A stretch of DNA of 42,730 bases from a virus, in the IMG/VR virus record IMGVR_UViG_3300018059_000006, positions 1 to 42,730 of that record; one strand, 5' to 3'. A model generated the notes under the pieces. The model was not told the origin of the DNA, searched no databases, and was given only the letters and a program-made list of their open reading frames with translations. Position 1 is the stretch's first letter; every line of letters begins with the position of its first letter. The position numbers and the translations under genes were made by a program. Of this stretch, positions 6,445 to 14,148 are shown piece after piece.

Positions 6445-7458
6445 TTATGGTGAAGATTGGATATTTTGTGTTTCATCTTGACCTTTTTGTGTAAGTTGAT
6501 ATTCAGCTTTTACACCACGTCCGCCTGCGTTTGCCCTTTCGACAAGTCCTAAAATTATCAAATCACCTACAGCATTTTCGGCAGTTCTCTCTGAGCAGAT
6601 AGCAGAATCAACGTTAATTTTTATATCATCCATTGTGCTTACTCCGTTTGTAAAAAGATAATTCAAAACATAATTTTGACCTTTGGGATAAACCTTGCCC
6701 TTGATCGGAACGGTTGAAGATGTAAGCCAAAACGATTTCGGGTCTAGGGTCATGAAATTGGCGCGCGCGGCAAAGTTAATCGGTTCTGTATCACGGGCTT
6801 TGATTGTCTTGAAAGTAATAAGATCGTTTTTTGGTTCGCTTTCAACCTGTATAAGTAAATCAATTGCGCCCTTGATTGACGTACTACCTCGATATGCCCC
6901 GTTACTTTTATTGGCGTGATGAATGATGATAATTGCTACTTGTAAATCTTCCGCAATTTTTCTCAGTGCTAAAAATATTGGCTGTACATCCTTAACTAAA
7001 TTTTCATCGCGTCCGGGCATAACATCAGCTAAAGCGTCAATAATTATCAATTTTGAATTTGTTACATTGATTTGATTTGTTAATTCTAAAATCCAACTGG
7101 TTTCTCCAAGATCAAATCCAGCCAATGAGATTGCATGAATTGGTGTAAACCCATCAGCATTATGTCCTCGCAACGTGTCACCCATACGCCGCAAAATTCT
7201 GTGTTTGCCGCTTTCTTCATCAACAATCAGTGTGTTGCTTTTCTTTGTCTTGAATCCAATCCAATCATCGCCATTAGACACGCAAACCATCATGTCAAGA
7301 AGTGTATATGTTTTCTTGCTTCCACCTTCGCCATAAAATATATTGACACTACCCGCAGATATAAGCCCATCGACAATCCAATCAACAGGTGGTTGTGGTT
7401 GTAATGCGTCATTAGCCGTAAGAATTTCAACATTGGTTTTCACCTTTTTGGGTGTCAT
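6445..7458 (-). CDS. RepA-like hexameric replicative helicase (AAA_25)
   Basis: A 337 aa RecA-fold ATPase. Walker A is GEGGSKKT at 43-50, Walker B is LIIID at 137-141, and an IIIIHHANK sensor lies at 176-184 before YRGSTSIKGAIDLL. This order and the paired His match plasmid/phage RepA helicases that unwind ahead of the fork. Residues after about 255 look like a winged-helix tail. GGATAA precedes the ATG. Together with the adjacent Prim-Pol gene it forms a minimal replisome. Confidence 0.88.
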   Translation of the reverse strand: MTPKKVKTNVEILTANDALQPQPPVDWIVDGLISAGSVNIFYGEGGSKKTYTLLDMMVCVSNGDDWIGFKTKKSNTLIVDEESGKHRILRRMGDTLRGHNADGFTPIHAISLAGFDLGETSWILELTNQINVTNSKLIIIDALADVMPGRDENLVKDVQPIFLALRKIAEDLQVAIIIIHHANKSNGAYRGSTSIKGAIDLLIQVESEPKNDLITFKTIKARDTEPINFAARANFMTLDPKSFWLTSSTVPIKGKVYPKGQNYVLNYLFTNGVSTMDDIKINVDSAICSERTAENAVGDLIILGLVERANAGGRGVKAEYQLTQKGQDETQNIQSSP

Positions 7459-7462
7459 AAAG

Positions 7463-7540
7463 TTATCCGGTTTCTGTTATGCAATCAATAGGTGGCCGCG
7501 GAGAGAAAGCGTCCATCATGGTTAAGAGTTCAATGGGCAT
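7463..7540 (-). CDS. Possible 25 aa peptide
   Basis: A short frame starting inside the last codons of the zinc-finger nuclease-like gene and ending just before the helicase ribosome site. Coupled position is the only support; there is no good ribosome site and no recognisable domain. Confidence 0.2.
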   Translation of the reverse strand: MPIELLTMMDAFSPRPPIDCITETG

Positions 7541-7997
7541 TATTTGTCTTTTGCAATTCTAAGAATTCTTTGAATGGTATGCCATTAGATATGCGATAAT
7601 ATGAATCATCACATGTGGAATTTGGCGATGGTGGATAAGGGCCATCCCAATTTAATTCTTGAATCCAATTTGCCAATTCTTGCCCATTGCTTTTATCTAT
7701 ATAAACAATAAAAACAGGAATATTGTCATGTTTCAATAAACGGAAATATTCATCATGTGAATTGTCTTCTACGTTTGAACTCGTTTTCAAATCCCAAGCA
7801 CACAATTTTCCGTTGAATGAAATCCATCTATCTGGCAAATGGCGACGAGTCGTAAATTGACGAATCGCTCCCATAATTTTTTCTTCCTTTTCATCATGAT
7901 TTTTTGCTCTGCATTCAAATCTATGACAATGTGATTTACCATTGATCGATAAAAACCTTCTACCGCAATATATGCAATTGGCAAGAAGTGCATTCAT
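7530..7997 (-). CDS. Zinc-finger protein with possible PD-(D/E)XK nuclease core
   Basis: A 155 aa protein. The N-terminus has a CxxC...HxxxxC zinc finger. The middle contains AWDLKTS after a beta hairpin, the spacing of the D-x-K half of a PD-(D/E)XK nuclease. A replication/recombination role (resolvase or VRR-NUC-like) would suit its neighbours, but the second acidic residue is not certain. ATG 7997 overlaps the methyltransferase stop as ATGA and has GGGAG 8 bases upstream, which decides the start. Confidence 0.6.
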   Translation of the reverse strand: MNALLANCIYCGRRFLSINGKSHCHRFECRAKNHDEKEEKIMGAIRQFTTRRHLPDRWISFNGKLCAWDLKTSSNVEDNSHDEYFRLLKHDNIPVFIVYIDKSNGQELANWIQELNWDGPYPPSPNSTCDDSYYRISNGIPFKEFLELQKTNNAH

Positions 7998-9250
7998 TTC
8001 GTTATCTCCCAAACAAGCATAGTTCTACTGAGTACCATCCATAGCTTTTTTTCTTTGGCAATGTTTACTTGTGTTCCGTTGTATTGTTCCGTACTGTATG
8101 GGCAAATGACGCGCCGCATCAGTTTCAAATTGACTCCACACGCCAAATCAATATCGTGATAGTTGGTACGCTTATCCTCATTAGGCCATTGAGTTGGGCT
8201 GGTAATACATGCAATGTAAGAGCCTTTTTTCATCTTTTTACCGTAATTCTCAATGATGTCAATCAATGTCTTGGTAAACTTTTCCAGAGACATATTTGCC
8301 AAGTCGTTTTGGCTATCGCTATACTTTCCCGCCGCCTGTTTCCAATATGGAGGATCAAGATAAACAAGTGAAACATCTTGCCAGTGATAAGGCCCGCTAA
8401 TTCCACTTGTCAAATCATGCTTCCGAATGTCTGGGCGTTCGACGCCTGGTTCCCGGTCACTTACCCAGTAACGGCGCAAACGCTTCTTGCAAATATCTAT
8501 TGTTGACCCACCCCCACCGAACGGATCAACAATAACATCAAACGGTTTTGTAAATGTGTACAGAAGATTATCCACGATCCCGACATGGGTATTGCCGTAA
8601 TGCTTCGTGCTATTGCCGTTCTTTGCAAAGTTCCAAATGTCATAGAGAGGCGGCGTCCAGTCTTGTTCCTCGTAATTGGCGGAGAGATTATTCATTTTTG
8701 GAAGTTTTTCCAGTTTTGAACAATCTTCAATTATCTTGTTTATATTTCCAATACTCTCATCAACCACCTCCGCAATCTCAGCTTGTGGATAACACGCCAG
8801 CCACATTTCAAATATCTTGCGGTCACGTTCTTCTTTCTTGGCACTTTCAATATCCTGTACCCAGGCGGATACCGTTCGTTCGGTCACAGACAGAAGCGAC
8901 GCTAATTCTTTTTTGTCATTTCCGTTTGTGGAAAATATCTTGCGTGCCATATTTCTTTTATCTTCCCCGCTCAATTGCCTCCCGTGAGAGGCATTTCGGG
9001 TAATTGCCAACTTCATAAATTCTGCTTCATCTTTTGTTTTGGTTATCTTTACGCTAATATCAGGCTTTTGCATTTTGCGATGTGCCGTCCAGCGATGATA
9101 GCCGTCTATTAATTCATTGTGTTGGTTTATCTCAATGGGCGGCAAAACATCCAAATTATCGGCATATTGTTGGATAGTCGCCGGGTCTGGATGAATGCGC
9201 GGGTATAAATCTTCTCGCCAAATAATTTCTTCTATTTTTCTTGTTTCCAT
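7994..9250 (-). CDS. ParB-like domain fused to DNA methyltransferase
   Basis: A 418 aa two-part protein. Residues 1-70 form a ParB/Srx-type domain with DGYHRW at 49-54. Residues about 113-173 contain two helix-turn-helix-like segments. The C-terminal part is an AdoMet-dependent amino-methyltransferase: DPFGGGGST at 242-250 binds AdoMet and DPPY at 299-302 is catalytic, so the product is N6-methyladenine or N4-methylcytosine. Such fusions occur in many phages, usually assigned to protection from restriction. The DNA-binding middle makes it a candidate reader of the TACTCAGTA sites (inference). GAGGAA precedes the ATG. Confidence 0.88.
   Translation of the reverse strand: METRKIEEIIWREDLYPRIHPDPATIQQYADNLDVLPPIEINQHNELIDGYHRWTAHRKMQKPDISVKITKTKDEAEFMKLAITRNASHGRQLSGEDKRNMARKIFSTNGNDKKELASLLSVTERTVSAWVQDIESAKKEERDRKIFEMWLACYPQAEIAEVVDESIGNINKIIEDCSKLEKLPKMNNLSANYEEQDWTPPLYDIWNFAKNGNSTKHYGNTHVGIVDNLLYTFTKPFDVIVDPFGGGGSTIDICKKRLRRYWVSDREPGVERPDIRKHDLTSGISGPYHWQDVSLVYLDPPYWKQAAGKYSDSQNDLANMSLEKFTKTLIDIIENYGKKMKKGSYIACITSPTQWPNEDKRTNYHDIDLACGVNLKLMRRVICPYSTEQYNGTQVNIAKEKKLWMVLSRTMLVWEITK
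8026..8034 (-). repeat. TACTCAGTA site 6
   Basis: Exact copy near the 3' end of the methyltransferase gene, read as Val-Leu-Ser. It is the first of nine consecutive minus-oriented exact sites. Confidence 0.9.
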
Positions 9251-9263
9251 TATTTGTTTTCCT

Positions 9264-9830
9264 CTATGCCGTCAACAAAAGTTTTTGCACACTGCTCGCA
9301 AGCTTTTTCACACGATCCGCGGTTACGGTTTGTCCACCACTGGCATTGGCAAGGCGCTTGAGAAATGTTTGTCCGTCGCCGCCGTCGGGTCCAGCGAAAA
9401 TAGTATCAATTTTGTTTTTGAACGTTCTGGCAATTTTCAATGCCTCATCTTCGCTATCCGGTTCGCCGTCACTAATTACAATAAATCTCATGCCACTAGA
9501 CAAGTCACCCATTTTTGCAAACTTCAATGCTTTGGCTAAATCAGTTGTGCTGCCGAAGTCAAACGGAATTCCGTTCGGGCAGAATTGCACGTTATCAGAG
9601 AAACTCAGTAGAGCTATCTTGCCCGGCAAACTCGCCTGCAGTTGTTTGAGTTCATCGCAAGCCACGTCATAACGGGTTTGACCATCACGAGAATCATTTG
9701 CGTGCATCGATCCAGAGGTATCAACTAGAATAATGCAGTCTGCGTTGACGAAACTCTCTGCAATGCTTTGGCCTGATTGTTTGGCTACTGCTCCCAACGA
9801 GCCTTGTATGATTGCCGTGTTGTCACTCAT
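9264..9830 (-). CDS. von Willebrand factor A domain protein
   Basis: A 188 aa single vWA domain. The MIDAS metal site is visible as DTSGS at 37-41, a later Thr in GSTTDLAKAL, and Asp in ISDGEPD. vWA domains bind partner proteins through a Mg2+-bridged acidic residue. ATG 9830 is chosen over an upstream frame because GAGGAG lies 5 bases before it, and it overlaps the previous gene by 4 bp. It is translated together with the J-domain gene, suggesting a joint chaperone or assembly function. Confidence 0.85.
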   Translation of the reverse strand: MSDNTAIIQGSLGAVAKQSGQSIAESFVNADCIILVDTSGSMHANDSRDGQTRYDVACDELKQLQASLPGKIALLSFSDNVQFCPNGIPFDFGSTTDLAKALKFAKMGDLSSGMRFIVISDGEPDSEDEALKIARTFKNKIDTIFAGPDGGDGQTFLKRLANASGGQTVTADRVKKLASSVQKLLLTA

Positions 9831-10021
9831 GTTTTCTCCTCTTGTTTTTTTTGCCATTCTGAATTCAGCAAATACAAACATCCAACTTTTGAATTGTGCC
9901 ATTGATAGAACCAGGCAACGGCATACTGAGTACTCATCTTTCTTGCATCAATTTCACTAGCTACAAACATCCGTAATTTATGGTCGGGCAATTCACGGGG
10001 ATTGATAATGATGGTCATCAT
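9827..10021 (-). CDS. Small protein linking J-domain and vWA genes
   Basis: A 64 aa protein with no recognised family, containing a central basic/aromatic stretch (QYAVAWFYQWHN). Its ATG overlaps the J-domain stop and its stop overlaps the vWA start, each as ATGA, so all three products should be made in fixed ratio. GAGG lies 7 bases before ATG 10021. Confidence 0.6.
   Translation of the reverse strand: MMTIIINPRELPDHKLRMFVASEIDARKMSTQYAVAWFYQWHNSKVGCLYLLNSEWQKKQEEKT
9924..9932 (-). repeat. TACTCAGTA site 7
   Basis: Exact copy in the small linking gene, read as Thr-Gln-Tyr. Confidence 0.9.
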
Positions 10022-10851
10022 GCCCACACCTCTAAAAATTCTTTCGCGCCCTTCGGCCATGACACAACCAAAACGCGCCCGCTATTATCTCGAATATCCT
10101 CCCACGCGAAAATTTTTGATATATTGAAAATGCCCAGAGATTCAATGCCTTCACACATAATAAGTCCACATCGCAATGGAGACCGGTATCCATCTGCAAG
10201 GCGATCAACTGCGAAATTTTTGCTTGAATTACCATGCAGGCTCATTTCAAACGCAAGCCCGGCGTCATAGCGTTCACGGGTTTTACTAAGAACTTCATAA
10301 GCGTGTTGAATTGCCATGAATTGCTCCTGTGCATTTGCCTCCTTGCATCGATCAGGATGCCACTGCATGACCATGCGGCGATAACCGGTTTTTACTTCTT
10401 CATCAGTTGCATCCCGGCCAATAGCCAATACTGAGTACAACGTAGGCTGTTTATCTGGATTCATTGGCGCATCAAACCAAGCACACAAAACAGTTTCAGG
10501 AAAAATTACATTCCATCCATCTTTGTACCAACCATATGCAGTGCGTTCATCGCCGCCACGATCTTTGGTTGTGCCAATGTAACGAACATCAATAATTTGC
10601 TGTTTGACAACTGGCTTTATGTTGGCAATATTTGGCACTAATGGCAGTTCACCAAAATACTTATGACACAGGTTTTGAATTTTTGCCGCGTTATTTGGTG
10701 TTACGCACCAACCAATACATTTATTATTTTTATAAATTGGCTTGCGTTGTGATACCTGTATAGAAGATTTCAAGTCTGCAATCATTGCCGCATCATATGG
10801 AAAAGATAAAACCAGTTCATTGCCGTCTTGAATAATTTTACATTTGGTCAT
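10018..10851 (-). CDS. J-domain (DnaJ-like) protein with HARP-like N-domain
   Basis: A 277 aa protein. Residues 137-198 form a J domain with the essential HPD at 165-167, which stimulates DnaK/Hsp70. Residues 8-68 (LSFPYDAAMIADLK ... CIGWCVTPNN) resemble the HARP/SMARCAL1-type beta module found in DNA-acting proteins. The C-terminal 75 residues are unassigned. It probably recruits host DnaK to a phage client. AAAGGA precedes the ATG. It begins a translationally coupled trio with the 64 aa and vWA proteins. Confidence 0.85.
   Translation of the reverse strand: MTKCKIIQDGNELVLSFPYDAAMIADLKSSIQVSQRKPIYKNNKCIGWCVTPNNAAKIQNLCHKYFGELPLVPNIANIKPVVKQQIIDVRYIGTTKDRGGDERTAYGWYKDGWNVIFPETVLCAWFDAPMNPDKQPTLYSVLAIGRDATDEEVKTGYRRMVMQWHPDRCKEANAQEQFMAIQHAYEVLSKTRERYDAGLAFEMSLHGNSSKNFAVDRLADGYRSPLRCGLIMCEGIESLGIFNISKIFAWEDIRDNSGRVLVVSWPKGAKEFLEVWA
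10429..10437 (-). repeat. TACTCAGTA site 8
   Basis: Exact copy at the start of the J domain coding region, read as Tyr-Ser-Val, a different frame from most copies. Confidence 0.9.
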
Positions 10852-10903
10852 AGTTATCCTTTCTTGTTGTCAGGTGTTTCAGCGATAATATGTAAAAGCA
10901 TAT

Positions 10904-11098
10904 TTACACTTGTTTATTTATCTTACGAACTACGAACCAGGCAATGCTGAACCAGCGCGGGCGCTTCCAGATACCGATGACGCGCAGGGAATATCCGCCC
11001 ACTACATCTGACTTCCGTATTGCATCCACCTCAACAATCTGTCCTGCCTTCATTCGCTGACTATAATCAAATGGGCCAACTACTTTAATTTTCATCAT
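10904..11098 (-). CDS. Small beta-barrel-like hypothetical protein
   Basis: About 64 aa, beginning MMKIKVVGPFDY and including GQIVEVDAIRKSD, a pattern of short strands like an SH3-type barrel. Basic and aromatic at the C-terminus. The start overlaps the stop of the next gene by one base and AAAGGA precedes it. Function unknown; it sits in the replication and recombination operon. Confidence 0.6.
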   Translation of the reverse strand: MMKIKVVGPFDYSQRMKAGQIVEVDAIRKSDVVGGYSLRVIGIWKRPRWFSIAWFVVRKINKQV

Positions 11099-11301
11099 TA
11101 TCCTTTCTTCTCCGCTTCGAGTGCGTTTAGGGCTTTGGCTAGTGCGACCCATGTGCTATTTTTGACGCCCTGAATTTTCCTCGCTGCCGTTGCGGCGGCC
11201 TCCAGTTGTGCCAGGTACTCAGTCGCTTCCTGTTTCTTTTCCAACACTACATCACTGGTGTCTATGATGTGTTGTAACAAATCTCTATTCTTAATTGTCA
11301 T
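11098..11301 (-). CDS. Small helical hypothetical protein
   Basis: A 67 aa largely alpha-helical protein (Ala/Glu/Lys-rich). AAAGGATG precedes the ATG at a good distance. It is the first gene after the structured 11302-11580 gap and is coupled by a one-base overlap to the next gene. No family recognised. Confidence 0.6.
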   Translation of the reverse strand: MTIKNRDLLQHIIDTSDVVLEKKQEATEYLAQLEAAATAARKIQGVKNSTWVALAKALNALEAEKKG

Positions 11302-11329
11302 TGTTCATCCTTTCTTTCTGTGATGGTTG

Positions 11330-11451
11330 CCCTGACGTCGGTTTACCGAATGTTACGGAATGACGCCTAACGTCAGGGACTTCTGAAACAGGCGGCAATT
11401 ATTTTTGCCCGGCTCACACGGACGCCTGTATCATTCATAAGTATGCCGCCT
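11330..11451. other. Structured non-coding stretch with competing inverted repeats
   Basis: This 279 bp gap holds no convincing gene. CCCTGACGT (11330-11338) pairs with 11370-11378, enclosing a small CGGT/ACCG hairpin. Further along ACAGGCG (11388-11394) can pair with CGCCTGT (11423-11429), while the overlapping AGGCGGCA (11390-11397) can instead pair with TGCCGCCT (11444-11451). The two are mutually exclusive, as in switching leaders. It lies in the leader of the 67 aa gene. Confidence 0.45.
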
Positions 11452-11568
11452 ACCGCTCGGAAGAGATTGTCCGACTTGGCTTGTCGCACACGGCAGGCTT
11501 TCAGTTGTTAAACTTCTAATTATGTTGCGGCTTTCACGATTGACTTTTGCCGACGCGCAATATTCATC

Positions 11569-11577
11569 TACTGAGTA
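11569..11577 (-). repeat. TACTCAGTA site 9 (intergenic)
   Basis: Exact copy three bases past the stop of the coiled-coil gene at 11581. Confidence 0.9.
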
Positions 11578-11580
11578 TCT

Positions 11581-12282
11581 TTAAACACGTCGCAAAGTAA
11601 TGGACGGCTCGCCTTCTTTGCGTGCGTCCTTCAAAAACGGATAGCTAATCAACCATGCTTCCATTTTGTCTGTGTTCCAAGTGATACGACCTGACACATA
11701 AATTGCATGAAAGGATTTACCCTTGACCGATTTTTTACCAGCCTTGACCTCGGCCTTAATTTCTATTTCAAGTTTCTTGATGTTTTCTTCAACGTCTTCG
11801 GCTTTGCCCGAGAATTCGGCTTCGATTTCGTTTTTGTGTTGTGCAACTTGTGCATATACTGCCTTAGTTTTGCCTTCAATATCAGTTTGCAATTCCTGCT
11901 TGCGAACATTGATAGAGCGGGTTAAAAAATCATCATTTTCGCACTTCTTTGCATTAATCGTAGCGCGTTGTTTTTCGATGTCTGAAAATTCTTTCATCAA
12001 TTCCGCGCGTTGACGGTCAAGGTTTGCAAGTTTTATAGCTAATTCATTAGGTATGGCAATTTCAGAGAGTTCTTTTTCAATAAGCGCGTCAAAGGTTTTT
12101 GCGGTTGCCCGCATTGAACCCTCAATTTCTGCCATTGCTTTCATACCTTCGCTGACAATTGCTTCAACTTCGGCAGGAATTTTTACATCGTCAAGCAATT
12201 TGCATTTGTCAATTTCAAGCAGGTCTTTTTGTGCATGAAACTCAGCCAGCATGTCAAGTTTTTGTTCAATAGTTTCGTTCAT
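11581..12282 (-). CDS. Coiled-coil recombination-associated protein
   Basis: A 233 aa protein, almost wholly charged coiled coil for about 185 residues, with a conserved-looking C-terminal module (KSVKGKSFHAIYVSGRITW ... KEGEPSITLRR). That tail is shared by phage proteins encoded beside RecT-type annealases. It starts 4 bp inside the RecT-like gene, so the two are co-translated. Gam- or Gp157-like nuclease control is possible but unproven. Confidence 0.65.
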   Translation of the reverse strand: MNETIEQKLDMLAEFHAQKDLLEIDKCKLLDDVKIPAEVEAIVSEGMKAMAEIEGSMRATAKTFDALIEKELSEIAIPNELAIKLANLDRQRAELMKEFSDIEKQRATINAKKCENDDFLTRSINVRKQELQTDIEGKTKAVYAQVAQHKNEIEAEFSGKAEDVEENIKKLEIEIKAEVKAGKKSVKGKSFHAIYVSGRITWNTDKMEAWLISYPFLKDARKEGEPSITLRRV

Positions 12283-13052
12283 GAAGCACTCTCCAATTTT
12301 GCTTTCATTGTTTCAATTTCTTCGGTAGTTATGGGGATAAGTCCCCCATTTTTTTCAAGAATTGTTTCTGCGCCATATTTATTAATTAATTCTTCGAGTT
12401 GCGTTTTACCTGGCACTGCAACGGGTGTTGCATCAATTACATCACCAGCCTCTGACAAAGCTACTCCGTACATTTCGGGCGCTTTCATGAGTGTTGTCAT
12501 GCCAGCGGTTATGTCGGGAAAAACCACATCAGCGGCAAAACCGACTGCCCGCCAGAGGCACATATTTTCAGGATACTTTGCCCATCCCGAATCGGGTCTA
12601 TCAAGCCCGGCGCGTGTAGCATCCTCAAGAGTAAATTGACTTGTGTATGAAAATCCGCTTACACGGGTCATAATACACAGATAACCCACAAATTTATTTT
12701 TGCTTTTGTCAGGTGTTTTATTGTCCGTCAATTTCACAATTTGAATATCTTTTACCAATGGGTTGCTCAGTAGCAATGCCATTGCACCCCGCGGCGATAA
12801 TGCGGGCTTGCCTTGAATCACTTGCACAAATTCAAACGAGGCAGTTGTGCTTAGCCCCAATTCATAGCCTTTCAGCATGATTGCGGCGGCCTGGTCCGGT
12901 GATGTAACACCAAATAAATGCGCCTTATACATGACCGGTGCCATTTCTCCAATCATGCGCCATACACCGGGTGTAAGCTCACGGGTTGCGGCGGTTTGAA
13001 TTGCCAATGCTGTTATTGGTTGTGCGGGTTGTTTAAGTGTTTTTGGTTTCAT
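12279..13052 (-). CDS. RecT-like single-strand annealing protein
   Basis: A 257 aa phage recombinase. The segment PDQAAAIMLKGYELGLSTT followed by QGKPALSPRGAMALLL matches the conserved core of RecT/Bet annealases, which pair complementary single strands during replication-linked recombination. It is preceded by AAGGAG and flanked by an ERCC4 nuclease gene and a likely single-strand-binding or accessory gene, a usual arrangement for a phage recombination unit. Confidence 0.8.
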   Translation of the reverse strand: MKPKTLKQPAQPITALAIQTAATRELTPGVWRMIGEMAPVMYKAHLFGVTSPDQAAAIMLKGYELGLSTTASFEFVQVIQGKPALSPRGAMALLLSNPLVKDIQIVKLTDNKTPDKSKNKFVGYLCIMTRVSGFSYTSQFTLEDATRAGLDRPDSGWAKYPENMCLWRAVGFAADVVFPDITAGMTTLMKAPEMYGVALSEAGDVIDATPVAVPGKTQLEELINKYGAETILEKNGGLIPITTEEIETMKAKLESAS

Positions 13053-13055
13053 GGG

Positions 13056-13805
13056 TTAATTCTCCTTTTCTTTTTGCATAATTCTTACTTTTTCAAAATT
13101 CTCATCATCTTGTAAGCAAAGTAAATCTCGAATTCTGCGCCTAGTTGCCAATCCGATAGGTGATTTAATTTCCATATCGGTTAATCCAATCAAAGCATCA
13201 GCAGGATTATTTGCAGACCAATCTAATATTTTCTGTACCATTTCTATGCCAATACCAGGAAGTCCAGCTAAGAAAGTTGCTTTTGGGCCAAAAATATTCG
13301 CCGGTCGTGGCGGCAACAATTTCATTTCAGGATCACGATTACGGCGACCAAGTCGAAGAATGCAATTTTCATAATCGTTTTGACCGTTGCAGAAAATAAC
13401 GAACACACCCATCTCTTGCACGCTCAAAATTGCTCCCATGACCGATGCAAATGCCCATCCAGTTATTCCTCTATCTGTGATAATCATCCCAGCGTTATTA
13501 GTTTTGAATAATTCTGTAATGACAAGAAACGGCCAACTTGTTATCGGTTGTCCTAATAATTGCTGTGTATTTCGATCTTCTGTCATTCGTGCAAGTTGTG
13601 AAAATAGTCTGTCAGATTTCAAAGAGCCGAGAAAATCTTCGGGAGTTTTACGCTCAATCAAAAGTGTATGCCCATCATCGAGCATCATTTTTAAATCGCT
13701 AATTTCCATGAATTTCACTTCGGTAGGTAGTCCACCAAAATCAAGTTTTTGAATCCAATTAGGTTCTCTAGAATCTATGGTTATGATTGCATTTAAATTA
13801 GACAT
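13056..13805 (-). CDS. ERCC4-family nuclease with helix-hairpin-helix
   Basis: A 249 aa XPF/ERCC4-type nuclease. The catalytic region shows DSRE at 11-14 and IERKTPEDFLGSL with ERK at 51-53. A C-terminal HhH (GLPGIG at 181-186) would bind DNA. It probably trims branched or flap DNA next to the RecT-like protein. AGGA precedes the ATG, and the gene is 3 bp from the RecT-like gene. Confidence 0.87.
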   Translation of the reverse strand: MSNLNAIITIDSREPNWIQKLDFGGLPTEVKFMEISDLKMMLDDGHTLLIERKTPEDFLGSLKSDRLFSQLARMTEDRNTQQLLGQPITSWPFLVITELFKTNNAGMIITDRGITGWAFASVMGAILSVQEMGVFVIFCNGQNDYENCILRLGRRNRDPEMKLLPPRPANIFGPKATFLAGLPGIGIEMVQKILDWSANNPADALIGLTDMEIKSPIGLATRRRIRDLLCLQDDENFEKVRIMQKEKEN

Positions 13806-13833
13806 AATAAAATTCCTGTAAATAATTGCTTTG

Positions 13834-13869
13834 TGGTAGGCAATCTGTGCCTATGCAGACTGCCTACCA
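13834..13869. other. Strong hairpin before ERCC4 gene
   Basis: TGGTAGGCAATCTG and its complement form 13 pairs with one A-C mismatch and an 8-base loop. No T-run follows on the minus strand, so it is not a standard terminator; it may be an RNA-processing or attenuation structure. A second weaker hairpin (GGTGAGG/CCTCACC) lies at 13881-13903. Confidence 0.55.
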
Positions 13870-13928
13870 TTCAAAAGGAGGGTGAGGACATGATTACCTC
13901 ACCAGTGAATCATCGTGGAGACGGTGAC

Positions 13929-14147
13929 TCAATGACAAGTAAATCGAGATTCAGTACCCTCGGAAGCTTTTTCCTGCATACTGAGTAGCAGATTGTTCGC
14001 TGCGTCCACATCAAGAATATGCGCCATGCGCGCGGTCTCTTGCAAATTCAAGTGCGAGGCATAAGGCACGTAGGCACTAATCATGTCAATTGGCATGAGC
14101 ATGAGACAACCGCGAAACGGGTCAACATATATGATGGCTACACCCAT
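13929..14147 (-). CDS. Hypothetical protein
   Basis: A 72 aa protein starting one base after the upstream stop. It includes VDPFRGCLMLMP and a helical, Ala/Leu-rich C-terminus. No family recognised. Upstream in-frame starts are rejected because they run far into the 14149-14895 gene. A TACTCAGTA site lies in its coding sequence. Confidence 0.55.
   Translation of the reverse strand: MGVAIIYVDPFRGCLMLMPIDMISAYVPYASHLNLQETARMAHILDVDAANNLLLSMQEKASEGTESRFTCH
13979..13987 (-). repeat. TACTCAGTA site 10
   Basis: Exact copy in the 72 aa gene, read as Leu-Leu-Ser. Confidence 0.9.
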
Positions 14148-14148
14148 G

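Noticed and set aside
6279-6476. 65 aa frame through the G-rich repeats
   Set aside because: It only reads the repeat cluster (PPLPLILKGRGNRG) and has no ribosome site.
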